Shown here piece by piece: positions 32,034 through 44,735 of a stretch of 64,000 nt of DNA; position 1 is the first letter of the stretch; each line of letters starts with the position of its first letter. The notes below the pieces were generated by a model that was not told the origin of the DNA, searched no databases, and worked only from the letters and a program-made list of their open reading frames with translations. The DNA comes from Chrysemys picta bellii (taxonomy: Eukaryota; Chordata; Testudines; Emydidae). Location: the NCBI RefSeq assembly GCF_011386835.1, contig NC_088797.1, forward strand, positions 93,010,264 through 93,074,263. The letters run 5' to 3'. The translations under genes were made by a program, and so were the position numbers.

Positions 32034-35000
32034 AAATAGATAGATTTTTAAATGAGTACAAGCAATGAGGCACAGAGTCAGAAATGTAAGAAAAATAAAA
32101 AGCTTTCTAGTGCCTAACAAACTATATTAGATTCAAAGCAAAGTTTCTCACCACCTGCTTCCAGCAGCATTTCTGACCAAACGCTCAGATCAGGGCTCCT
32201 CCCGCAGAATCCAATGGCTGCTTCCTTTATCTTCCCAGGTGCAGAGAATGAGATGGGCAGGGGAAAGAGGTGTCTTAGCATGTTCGTTCTGACTTTTTGT
32301 AGTTTCATAATTTATAGTCCCTCTTTCAGCTGAGAGCCAGGAGACCAGAGAGTCGGTGTGGAACGATGTTTCCAACTCACTTTATTCACCTGTGTGAACT
32401 TCCTCTATCTTTTTCTCTGTCCCCTTTCTGCTTGATGGCTCTGTTTACTACTTAAATGCAAATTAAGACAAGCACACACTCCTTTGCTCCTGGTCTATTT
32501 GACCAGTGTGGTGCTATGAGAATCTAAACAAGTATTTTTAACATTAGAGAGTGGAAATGTATAACCTTATGTATAAAGCTATTACACACATTTTACCATG
32601 ATATTACTGATCAGCAAGTTATGAGTTTTCAAATAATAGCTCACAAGACATGCCTTGTACGAACATTATCATAATGTATAGTGTGTGAATACAGGGTGCA
32701 TTCTGTCAAATGCACATGTGTAACTTGCCCTGTTTTCCATATAACACTGATAAATTAATTTGGGGCACATGCATTGGAGTAGAGTGGCAGCATACAGTAC
32801 GGCAACTGATGACAATTTCATAATGCAACTAGAGAAAGTGGACTTGGGGGGGGGAAAAAAGAAAATGAAGGTAGCACTTTGAAAGTCTTGTTGTGTGGTT
32901 AGACAAGTCTCCTGGGTATGGCACAACCAGCTCAGCTCAATGTCCTGATAATCTTGTCAGACTGGTGCTAGAGTACAGAGTAACAGAAGAACACAAGCAG
33001 AAAAGCCAAGAGGAGAGAAAGAAAGTAAAGTGAAAAAATGTTATATAAAAAAATGAATTTTAGCAGCTCCAGAGGGAGAAAAGTAAGCAAAAGACAGAGA
33101 AGAGGTGCATTTGTAAGGAAGACAGAATGAGTGGAGAAGACAAAGTGATAGAGAAAAGGAATAATGATAGGGTATACAGAAAGAAGAGGATAAAAAATGT
33201 GGTGAGGAGATTATATCATTTAAAATGCTCTGTTAAACAATGAAAGATTTTACAAGTAAGGAGCAAAGAATCACTGGGAGGAACTGCAGGGCCCTTGAGG
33301 GGACAGCCTCAGAAACTTTGTTACTGGTGATGAGGATTTTACTGGGAAAAATTACTTTTTTCTCATTGCTCAAAGAGAATGAGGAAAACACACCAGAAAG
33401 TGAGCCTGACTATGGGAGTGTAACATTTTAAAGAGCACCAGAAATGCAGCTGCAATAAATGTATTTGAGAGGGTAAGAGTTTCAAACACACAAGGGTATC
33501 AATTTGAAAAGGAATAGGGATCTTTGAAAAGCCTTACAGCAAAGGAAATTAATGTGTTCTACGTATACACCAAGGCACCAATAAAAGCTGTAACCATTAA
33601 TGCAAGAACTTAGGGTAAACATGGAAGGTGCAAATATTAGACAAAGCTCAAGGGGCCATGTGTCCTCATTTCAGCTTGAACGTTATTACTATTTCCTCTA
33701 CTTGACTCTTCTCTCCTCTTCTGGGTATTTTAGTGTTGAATATTTTCCACTGTTCTACAGAAATACTAACAACATTAAAGTCACTACGTTATCTCTTGTT
33801 TAAGTCTAACCCTAAAACATTTCACTTTGATGAATTTTAACTGACTTTTAACAAATTAATTTTAACCTAACTTTAATTTAAAGCTGCTGCGAAGAGCTTT
33901 GTGATACTTCAGCAACTTAAGATGATATAAAGGTTCATTGGCTGTTCCAAATGTTTCATTCTAAAACTGAACACATCTCCTAATCTGTTCTGTTTCTTAG
34001 CTCTCTCTATATGCCAATAGGCAGGTAGTTAGGAATAACTGACATTCTAAATTTATATGGCATATTATCAAATGCACACAAAACAATATTTTATGATGGA
34101 TTTTTTTCCTTCTACCTATTTGGAAGACTTTTTCATAGGATATCACTTTTCTTTTTTCAATAATGGGAAAGGCTGATGTTTATAAGTTTGTATTTATAAT
34201 TTCAAAATGATATAAATGTATTTCAGAAGAGTCTTATAAAGGTGGCTCTTCTGAAATAAAAAAAAATGATACTATGCATGAGCAAAAAATATTTGAATGT
34301 CAGTCATTACCACACACAAGGAAACATAGGTGATTGCATACCCATACTGAAATGCATAAATGTACCATGGTCTTTCAACCTCAATCAACAGGCAAAATTA
34401 CATGTACCCAATTTGCTCTGCATAACAATAGAATTGTTGACATCCAATCCACAACAATGAAAATATCCTGACACACAGACATTTTAATAGGGAAAGGGCC
34501 AAACTGAGTCCTTGAATCATCATTGGAGCTTAGACATTGATTCTTCCACCTCTTATTCATATCAGTAAAAGTAGCATCCTTTTTCTTCAAGTTCCAACCC
34601 TGTGTTTTACGCGGCACAGATCATTAGTGAGACAACGAGATACGGAAAACTGTCTTCTACAAAAAGAATTACTATTATTAGCTGTATTTCATCTCGATCT
34701 TATCTACTTGTATTGTAACAGAAAAGCTGTCAAGCTGCTCGCCTTGAACAGAACACAAATCATCATTTTCATTGTTTAAACAGACAATACCTCACTCTTC
34801 TTTTTAGTTTTAGTGTTTCCTACCAAGGAAAATCTTCTGGATCTGAGAGTTGTAATTTGCTGTTTAAAATCCTGAATAAAATTTTACATAAAATTAATTC
34901 AGCCACTCATTGAAATTAGACTTTTTTTGAACACAAATAGCTGGCTTTCAATTTATAGGCTTGTTAAAATTCTTTTTTATAGTATAATACAATTATGTAT

Positions 35001-35980
35001 GGTAATTAACCTAACATTTTAGCTTTTTAAATTAGCTAAATGACAAAAAGCATATACATACTCTACAATATGTTCCTGATCGTTCTATCCTACACCTTAT
35101 TTAAAATTTAGCATGATGTTCTAAAACTATAATATGTACAGAGCTATTGTATAATACAATAGAAAAGGCACTTGTATTTATTAAGTAGTGCTGTGTTTTA
35201 TAGATTAGAAACTACTGATCTGCATATTAGTGACTTAGAATAGCTTTATCTTTGTGCAAAAATCCAGAAACACTATCATATAATCAGGCAAAGTGGATAG
35301 CGATAAATTACTGTTGCCATTGGAAAATAATCTTTTGTGCAATGTTTGGGAGAGAAAAAAACAAACAAAAAACCCCTTTTTCTGTCTTGAAGTTTCTAAA
35401 TGACACTTTGGCCCATGACTCTCTAAACTTCCATAAATACTTCATTACCTGCGTATAGTAACATCTGAATGAAAATTTAAATTTTCAGACTAAAATTTTG
35501 GCAACTATTTACAGCCTTCCACATTTTACTATTATTTTAAGAAGCTATTGTTCTCACTGGATATAATAATACAAGATTTCTCCAGAACCTCTTAATCCAC
35601 TTACCAAAACACGCACAAAGCCCTGCTTGAATGATTTCTTTCACTATATTACAAAAAACATACTCCGATCAGTCTTGTACATGTACGCACAACATGTCAC
35701 CGAGATGTTTCCAATTACCACCACCCAGAACAAGACGTCTGTAATCACAGGATATCCATGAATTCCAATGCTTTATAGAAAGGAGTCTAAACCAACACCC
35801 AGAATATGGATACTCCTAAACATTAGGGTGTTTGAAATCCAGGGCTGAATGTTGTGTCTTTAGCCTATCTCTGAAGGTTCGGCCTCTACATACAGTTACT
35901 CGTGTATCTGTTTTTGCAGGACGAGGAACGAAGAATTTCCCAGACTGAGATTTTGGAAAGATTTTGATAGTGTCTTTAAT
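32034..35980. other. Unassigned AT-rich stretch
   Basis: No domain-bearing frame is seen. The purine-rich run at 32990-33190 and a 13-bp-stem hairpin at 34219-34258 are the only structures I noticed. Confidence 0.45.
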
Positions 35981-36025
35981 AGAGTTGCCAATTTTGGTTG
36001 GACATGTTCCTGGAGGTTTCATCAC
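35816..36025 (-). other. Protein-like open frame of unknown origin
   Basis: The minus-strand frame of 69 codons has a basic, non-repetitive C-terminal half (GKFFVPRPAKTDTRVTV, then GRTFRDRLKTQHSALDF) that looks more protein-like than the chance frames around it. Its N-terminal part lies in a MITE-like repeat, and no acceptor site or partner exon is visible. It could be a fragment of a processed pseudogene or an unknown transposon. I assign no function. Confidence 0.25.
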
Positions 36026-36103
36026 ATGACAATCTTCAAGTAAAGATTAAAACTTCAATTCCTGGAGTCTCCAGGACAATCCTAGAGGGTTGGATGGCAA
36101 CTT
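35981..36103. repeat. Small MITE-like repeat
   Basis: The ends 'agagttgccaattttgg' and 'ttggatggcaactt' are inverted, and the middle has the mirrored pair 'cctggaggtttcatc' and 'attcctggagtctccagg'. It resembles a frequent short turtle repeat. The class is uncertain. Confidence 0.45.
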
Positions 36104-39100
36104 CAGTCTTTAAGGTTTTACTAAAATAAAGTTGCTAGCTGTCTGGTTGCAAAGATCTCTACAATTTAAAATACTAGTTTTTGAGTTTTTCCTCGAGGAG
36201 GGGACATGAGACACATGTGGGGATGGAGAGCTGCTTTAGTGGTGTTCATGGAAGAAAGAGGGTGGGAGTTTGAGTTTGCAGGCGAAACATGTTAAACAAT
36301 AGCATTAAAAGACTTGTGCTCTCCTCAATCACTTTAATGAGGTGTTAACTTTGCAGTCTGCTTTAATTATGTCTGCTGACACAAATATCCAACTGCAATG
36401 TTTGTCCATGGGACACAACTCATAGGAATAAGGTTGCTAGTTTTGAATAACAAAGTCAAATGTTCTTTGGAGTATTCAGATAATTGCTAGGCTTGCTACT
36501 GTCCTTATAATTGGTGTTTACAATGCTAGACTCTTACAGTGCAGTGTGTTGAATTATAAAACTGGACGCAACCGCAGCAGTCAGAGTAATTTAATTTAAT
36601 AAGCCAAGATATTTTAACTACTGTCCCACATTTGGGAACTAAAGTTTGGATTCTATTACTGGAGAGGACTAGGCTGTGAAACGTGCTCCTTCTAGCTATC
36701 CGCCTACTGACATGGGCTGATTGCTCACCAATTTATAAATGATGATTCAGGGAGTTATAGGGTGGGGAGCTGTCCACTGTAGGCAGTTTCATTTAAATGT
36801 TATGCTGAATTTATGCAATGCACTGAGTGCATTGAGAGAATCAATACATAAAACTAATGATAAAACAACAAAACGTTTGTGAATTAGCCTTCTTGTACAA
36901 ATGATAGAGGGCAATAAAATATAGGAAATACAAAATACAGAAACCCATTGCAAAGCTTTATCTAATTGTGGAGACAATCTCCTTGTCAGCAAAAACAGGG
37001 CTATATAAGAAAAGAAGGAAAGGAAGGAAGGAAGCCCTTAGTGCCAGAATGTTTAAAAAACATCTTAGGTATTCTGCATACATTTGAATGTTTGCTGATT
37101 TTGTGCTGTGGGTTAATTGATCATATTTAATTATGTCTGGCCACATTTGATATTTATTTACATTTAAGTGCCAGATATATGTGAGCAGTAAGAAAATAAA
37201 AACATGCAACATTGGCTCTTTGTAAACAAATTACTCTAATAAGTAATTGGTGTACTATTCCAATCTCAAAACAACATGGAAACAGAACTCGTGCAGATTT
37301 GTCACCTCGCATTTCTTGATAGTGATTCTTGCTATCGCAGATTCAGAACCTAGCAAGTTTGAGGAAATCTCACCTTTTTTCACTGCTGCCTACACCATCA
37401 TAATCAAAAGTAATCCACCCTATTGATCACTCTTGTTGAAAATAAGAGTTTGAAAAGGTAAACTTCAAAAGGTAATAGACCAAATACAAAACAGGTGCAG
37501 TGCTGTCTGCATGTGTCTGCAACAGTTTCAGTGCCTCTACTGCTGCTCATAGCTCTACTAAGCAGAATGCAGAGTGAAATCGATAAGACTCTTGTCTGTT
37601 TCCTCTATTTTTCATATACTATATATCCTGTGGGCAGCACTTAAACTGTCACAAACCATGTTAATCAAACAACTATCTACTTCACTAGTCCTAATAATAA
37701 TAAACACTAGCAAGTTCAGAATTAGAAAGGAACACTTAAGTGAATCAGGAATTTGGTTTGCACTCATCTCTACTTTAGTTTTCAAAGCACTTTACAATAA
37801 GTATTTAATTACACAGTGATCTGACTCTCGGAATACCGTACGACTATGCAGAAATTAGAGCACTGGATTCATACCACCACCACCAAACTGTATTATTGCT
37901 TGATCAGTAGACAAAATCCTGGAATGCATATAGAATGACTCCAACACCTTGTTTGCATTATTTCATAATAAGTGTGGATGAGCTTTCAAGTTGTCATATA
38001 CGTTACTAACGATATCTCATCTCTAACCAACTGTTGACCTTGTTGGCAGAATAATTCTAGAAATCGCCAAAGAATAAAATAAATTCTCCATCTAGTCCAT
38101 TTTACTGTGTCATCTTGTTAATTATGCTGCCATGCCTTGTACTCAGAATGGATAAAGAAATCACACTAAGAGTTTGTGTCAGTCCCCAGTGCTCTCCAGA
38201 ACACCACCACTGACTTTCAAATCAAAGGATCTGGGCCCAAATCCAACAGAATTCCAGGTTTCCCCCATAGCTTTGCCATCCTCTCAGACACATACTTTCA
38301 GTCATATAAGAATCTTGAAGAACCAACATATTGTAGGCTGGGATTATAATAAAGGCTTATGAGAGTCAAGCACCCAGTTCCCTCTTAAAATTCAGTGGGA
38401 TTTAGACACCCATCTCCCTTAAGGCTCCTTTAAAAAAAAATCACATCCATAATCTAATAACCTAGAGGAAATAATCAAAGAAAAAAAAATGGAAAACTAC
38501 GTTACCACCAAATGACCATTACCAAGCTATCAGAAGGTAGATCGCCATATTGAAAGGTGGGGGGGGGGATCTCCATTTGAAGGGGAAAAACAGAGAATAT
38601 GAGAAACTCATGAAAGTGCCTCCAGTGAACATGTCAAAGTCTCCCCAGTTCTCTTGTTAGTACATTTGACCCAAACTCTCCTTCAGTTACACTCTCAAAT
38701 ATCATTGGCTTCAATGAGTTTGCAAAGCTGTAGTGATGGTCAGAATGTAACCCAATGAGTAAGATTTGTACATTTGTTTTCATAGTGTAGATTAATATTC
38801 AAGATCTAACAACAAAATTTCAAATTCCTACATCCCAAAGCTGTAAGGAATGGAAATGTTAAAAATAAAAGATTGTACAGATGCAAAGAAAACATTTTCC
38901 CCAGCTGCATGCAAAAAAATAAACAAACAAATAAATTATATATATAAAAAAGGCATGTGCTGCACCACACATTGGTTGAGCTTTGCTCACCGAGATGAGA
39001 TTTGGCAGGTCTGACAATAGATGTGTGCCTGGGGAGTTCACTTTGCTACGTAAATTGTCACTTGGTTTCAGCAATTACATTCAATATTGTTCATAACTGA

Positions 39101-39831
39101 CACCACATTTGTCTGTTCATTATTTCAAAATTTAAGTATGTTTGCAACTTTGATTCTAGCAGGAAAGGAACATACATGGTAAGGAAGAGGAGATTCATAT
39201 TTGCAATGCTGCTAAAATTTCACATCTAGGATTAAACTGGAATCCCTAGCTCTTGGGGGTAAAGAAATAAGAAATATTCTGCAGCATATTCTGGCTCTGT
39301 TTTGGTTTTAGAATTTTCTAAGACCTAGTACCACCAAAGCTTTTAAGAATTACTTTTGCATGCTCCATGCTTTTGGACGTGAGTGAAATCTGATGATCAT
39401 TTATCTGAGTGTGGATCACAAGATTAAAATGATAAATTCAGAAGCAAATGGAGAAAATACACACTTGCTAGCAATCTCAAAATGCTTTGTATATTTGTTT
39501 ATTAAAACCCTTATCTTGCAGTCCAAAAGAAAAATGCTTCATATATTCTCTTGGAAAAATTGTCAGCAATTTTCCAATCACTTGAAAACTGTTCTCAGAG
39601 GAACATTCACAACATCTTAAAGGTTTGCTTATATGCTGGTTACAATAAACTCATATTGTGAGCTTCATGTTGTAAAGAAGAATATAGTCCTTATCTCGTA
39701 ACACAGAGGATAATAGGCGCTTGTCTCACACACAATAGCAGTTTTTAAAATCACTTCTCTTAATAGCCTTAGTCATAATGATAGGAAATTAACCTCATTA
39801 TGGCTTCACCTTACCTTAAAACTTCACAACA

Positions 39832-39857
39832 CAACACAACACACACACACACACAGA
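39832..39857. repeat. Short ACAAC/AC microsatellite
   Basis: Repeated 'acaac' units run into about eight AC units. Confidence 0.85.
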
Positions 39858-41222
39858 GAAAGACATTAAGAATCACCCACAGTTGTTTACGGGGAAAAGG
39901 AGCATATTACATTGAAGCAGCCCTGGTAACTAGTGTTAATCTTCAATATACTTTTATTAAGTGCTAAATTAATCTCTAATGCTGTATACAGAGTAGAGAC
40001 AATTAAAAAAGCAAAATTCCCTCCAGAGTTGGATTTTTGGCAGGGAATAGGGCAATCTGAATTTCAATACACTATATCCAACAGAAAGTGCGAGCGAGTG
40101 CACGATTAGGAAGAGAAAACAATACATTTCTGAACTATCATCACTGTGTAGCATATGCCTGTGCAGATGTGCGTATACATACAGATGTTAATGCAGATGT
40201 GACTATATTTTGCAGATTATTCTGCACCACAACACAGGTTATACTCCACTACAGAGTTATGTTCTTCTAATAAACAGCAAAATTAGTTGACAAATTAAAA
40301 TTGGCTGCCTAAGCAACAGGAGGGTTTTTTTATGAGCTTGGTTCACCTCATGCAAGCAAAATTACCAGAATACTGTATGTATGAATATTATTTTATTTTG
40401 GTTAAATTTCATGCAAGTAAAAAAAATACAACAGCAATATTGATTGCCACGAAAAGTCCCACACCAAACTGCAAAGAACTGGACACCATAGTGCCATGAA
40501 CTAGTCCTCTTAGTCGTGTGATTAGCTGATTCAGTCTGATCGTTGCAAATTAAGAGAATTTGATTTCTGCACCAACGTAAGCCAGAGAAAGAGTAATATT
40601 GTAGCTCTTTGTAGCTATTCCAAGAAGCTACCTTTTACAGTAAAAGTTTGGTGTCACCTGAAAAAAAAAGTATTTGTCCTTATAATATGTTAAGATTACA
40701 CTACCCTGACAACATAATACACCTCAAGGCTGTGTTAGTCTCACAGCCAGAGCAGCTACCGGGCTCCAAACACCTGAAAAGGCTACTACTGCAATTCACA
40801 TTTTCTAGGGGCTTTCCAAGATGAGCTGATGTACCTCTATCTTTATAAGACTAGTAATGTTGCAAGATATGAAAACAAAGCCCTCTGGTACAACATGTCT
40901 AGGTAAGGTCTCAAGCGATCATCAGAAAGTTGCCCCGTGGAGTTGTGTGGGTGATGGCCTGAGACAAACTGAAGTGGAAAGCACTCCAGAGTTAGATAAC
41001 AACTACTCTAACATAAAACATAATCACTAGCTACTAATAGAATTTGTGGTATCCCACTTTGTACATACCTGAGAGAAGCAGCATTTCCCCCACCCTAAAA
41101 TTCCCAGCAGTAGCACCGACACCTCATAATTCTCTCTTGGCCAAACCATCTAATTTCTGCCTCTGCAAAAGAACATTGTGACCAGGAGTAGCACAGAGAC
41201 AAAGACACATTACAAACATAAC

Positions 41223-41607
41223 AAGAATGGGCAATGGAGGTGCACTGGGCCTACTATCTCTGCAGCTACCTGGCCTGCTTTGCCTAATAGACCAAGATGT
41301 GAATAAATTCTTTTGAAAATTACTCAAAGTTCTGTACCTCATGGCCAGAATAGCACAATTCAAGTAACTCAAGCAAAAAGACAGATCACAGCCTATGGAG
41401 AACCACAAGTATAAGCTTTCTAAGTGGAATTCGTGATATCCATGATACAAGACTGAGCAAAACCACAAGAAAAAAGCAGAACTGAAATATTTACTCATGG
41501 GACAATTTTTCCCATTGCAAGTTACATGAGCCAAAGAAAGAATAGATCCTTACAGTGTATAATATAGATTTGTTCTAAAAAATAGTGCACCTCCATTGCC
41601 CATTCTT
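41223..41607. repeat. 24-bp perfect inverted repeat
   Basis: 41223-41246 is the exact reverse complement of 41584-41607 (core AAGAATGGGCAATGGAGG). The spacer is 337 bases. The flanks do not pair. Confidence 0.88.
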
Positions 41608-44384
41608 CGTTATTCTATTTGTACTGTTTATGAATTTTTCACATGATTGCTCATTTGGTAACTTTTCTATTTTTTTTGTTTTTGATCTACAGAAAAATAA
41701 TCAATTGGCCCTTTTGCATCTATCTAAAAATGATTTTGCATACAAATCCCTCATCCAGGGATGCTCACATAGTGGTAACTGAACTGGATATAACTCCCCC
41801 TTTCCCCTAGGAAAAAAACCCACTGAATTAAACACTGATTTATAATCTCCTCACTCCTATATGCAGCTCTCATTTTTGTTCTGTTAAAGAGTAGAAATAC
41901 CAGAAATAATCAAAAATAAGATTTATGGTTGGTCCTTCTGTCTCCACCAAGAAGAGAGGCATTCTAGAGAGAAACCACAAGGAGTTACTAATCTACTCCC
42001 AGCGCAAATTACTTCTGCAAATGGCACCAGTAATTTGTATGACACTGAATGAAAGTTGCACTTAATTGCACAGTAGGCCAAAATATGAATAGTTACAAAT
42101 GCTGCATTTGTAGCATCAATTTTCATTCATACTGAGAATGACAACAAAGCCTGAATCCAGACTCTTCTAGGGAGAGATTTTTGAAAATATCTAAAGGATT
42201 ATAAGAGCACAAGTCCTACTTATTTCTGGGAATTGTACTCCAAACTGCATTTTGTTGGAGTATTGTTAAGCGCATACACGCATATCACATTTGAAAGAAG
42301 ATACCACTTAAGAAAGCACATTTCAAATATTGTCCTAAAGATGTTTGCAATTTAATGAATACCTGAATATTTCAAATATTTCAAATATTTTCCTTCAAGT
42401 TTTTTAAAGTTTAAAAATAAGGGTTATTTTCATTTCCTTTGTTAGTTTCCCTCCTTTGTATATCAGCAGACCAGGACACGATACAGAAATGTGTTAACTT
42501 CAGTAGTTCAATATCTTCTCATGGCAATTAAAAAAATGAGAAGTCCTTCCTAATTCTGCAATATTTTCAGCATCTGCAACACCATGAAATAATAACTCAA
42601 TAGTGAGACCCTGAAGAGATGGAATGAATGTCATAAGAATGGTTCTACTCATTGCTGTATGACAGATACCAGAGGGTTTGATGGGTGATTACTCCTCTTC
42701 CCTTGGGGCTTCCCTTGCTTAGGGCTCAAACATTTTACCTCTTCCAGGTATATACAAAGTCACAGGAGAAGTTTAGGGGGCAACCTGAGCTGAATAACTG
42801 ATATCACTATTTATTTTGTTGAAGGTGCTCAGCTACTCTAATGATGGCCGGTAGTGTAAAAACCCTAAGATGGATAAATATGCTGATGAAATTTGTTTTG
42901 GTCTCCTTTTTATTGGATTAGATGAACATAGAGAAAGAGAGCTGGATGAAAATCGACTGGTTTAAATTCAGTCCAGAAAAGAGAGAGGATACCAACTGGT
43001 AGGGAGAATACAAACAATGTAGAACGTTTGCGCACTCATTGTCAGCACGTTATGCAGTCTCAGGGCCTTACTAAATGCACTTAGATTCACAAATTACAAC
43101 AATGGCCAGAAATAAGTTTTTCCACCTTCATCAGGCCAGAAGATTTCATCCTTCTCACATCAGAGTAAAATTTCAAAAGGCTTCTGTGTCATTTAGGTAC
43201 TAAGTCTCATTGAAAGTCAACGTCAAGCCTATGTCACTTTTAAAAGTTGGCCTTAGCCTCCAAATTCACGTAGGTGCTTTGGAAATTTGTTACTTCCAGG
43301 CACAGATCTAAAATGCCAACTGGACTTCAGCTAATTAGGAAAGAGGCAAGCTAGCTAGAATATCTATTTACCTGTGTTCCACACTACATTGGCTACCAGT
43401 GAATTCTTGTAGGAAATTCAGGGTACTAGTTACTATCTTTAAATTCCTTACTGGTTTAAGATTCACTCCCCTCAAGCATCACTTCCAACATCTGTAAGTA
43501 ATAAAAGGGAAAGTGAGAGCATGTGTGTGTGTTTGTTTCTTTTGCAGCATTTCAGTCCTCTGTTCAGACACAAGGTGCATGGCTGTAGAGCCTAGAGCCT
43601 GCCCAATCCTCCTCAGCTCTTCTATTTAATATTTGGATGAGCTCATTTCCTTGAGGGCAGCTGCATAACTTATTCTATGACTGCCATAGCTCTCTCCTCC
43701 CCATGTTGGAGACTGAAATTGAAGTTATGAAGAGATCTGAGCACCTTTACGAATGGAAGAATAAATGACTTTTTCTCCTGATGTTGGAAATTACTTTATA
43801 TGTAGCTTCATAATTACACATGGCACATGATAAACCTCAAAATAAGGAAAGCTTCCATCTGCAAGAGGTTCACAATCTAATCAAAGATTTAAAGTACAAT
43901 TAAATAGAGATTTTTTTTCAAGGGCCAAAGTTGACAAATCTGTAGGAACTGGTACTGCTTACCAGGGAGAGAAAAAAAAATAATCAGAGGAGGCCCCCTA
44001 ACAAGTAAAAGATGTGTTTCCCTCCACCAGCATAGAGCCCATTAGGTAGGGTAGATGTAGCCCACATTTCTGAAGACACTATCGCTTATCAGTAATAATT
44101 GTGCTAGCTATTGAGGATGTTGACTTTTGGGACAGGCTTTTATATGGTGTCATGCTGAAAAGAGAAAATGCTAATCTGCTAAGAATCACCAGAAAGACGT
44201 AATCTTTGTTAAGAAGGGATTTTTTTTTTTTTTACTGATATCCTAACAAACAAGTACAAACACTTAAGTCAGCAAAAATCTGAAGCATCAGACAGAAAAA
44301 CAGACGTCTAAATATACTGGAAATGTATGGGCAAAAATAAGTTGTTTGTCAGAGGAAATAAATGAAGGTAAAACTATATGAACA

Positions 44385-44735
44385 TAAGAACAGCCATACT
44401 GGGTCAGACCAAAGGTGCATCCAGACCAGTATCCGGTCTACTGACAGTGGCCAATGCCAGGTTCACTCCCTCTGGGGCATCTAACAGGTAATGATCAAGT
44501 GATCTCTCTCCTGCCATCCATCTCCACCCTCTGACAAACAGAGGCTAGGGACACCATTACTTACCCATCCTGGCTAATAGCTATTAATGGACTTAACCTC
44601 CATGAATGTATCTAGTTCACTTTTAAACCCTGTTGTAGTCCTAGCCTTCACAACCTCCTCAGGCAAGGAGTTCCACAGGTTGACTGTGCACTGTGTGAAA
44701 AAGAACTTCCTTTTATTTAGTACAGTATATTTACT
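44385..44735 (-). mobile_element. CR1 LINE 3' fragment
   Basis: On the minus strand the frame 44771-44574 reads RKFFFTQCTVNLWNSLPEEV followed by FKSELDTFMEV, the conserved C terminus of CR1 ORF2. The 3' UTR continues to 44385 and ends with 'ttcttatgttcat', the short repeated tail of CR1. On the plus strand this shows as 'aacataagaacagccatact'. It is 5'-truncated at about 44735, with no clear target duplication, as is usual for CR1. Confidence 0.85.

Larger units (their letters stand above)
36104..44384. other. Unassigned AT-rich stretch with minor repeats
   Basis: There is no gene-like content. A short 'ttaggctcc' foldback fragment lies at about 38386-38435, an (AC)n run at 39832-39857, a 24-bp inverted repeat at 41223/41584, and another possible foldback fragment at 43160-43290. 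Frames such as 41124-41534 on - have no recognisable domain. Confidence 0.4.

Noticed and set aside
41124..41534. 136-codon minus-strand frame with cysteine and aromatic residues
   Set aside because: No domain, signal peptide or splice context is convincing. The composition fits chance translation of AT-rich DNA.
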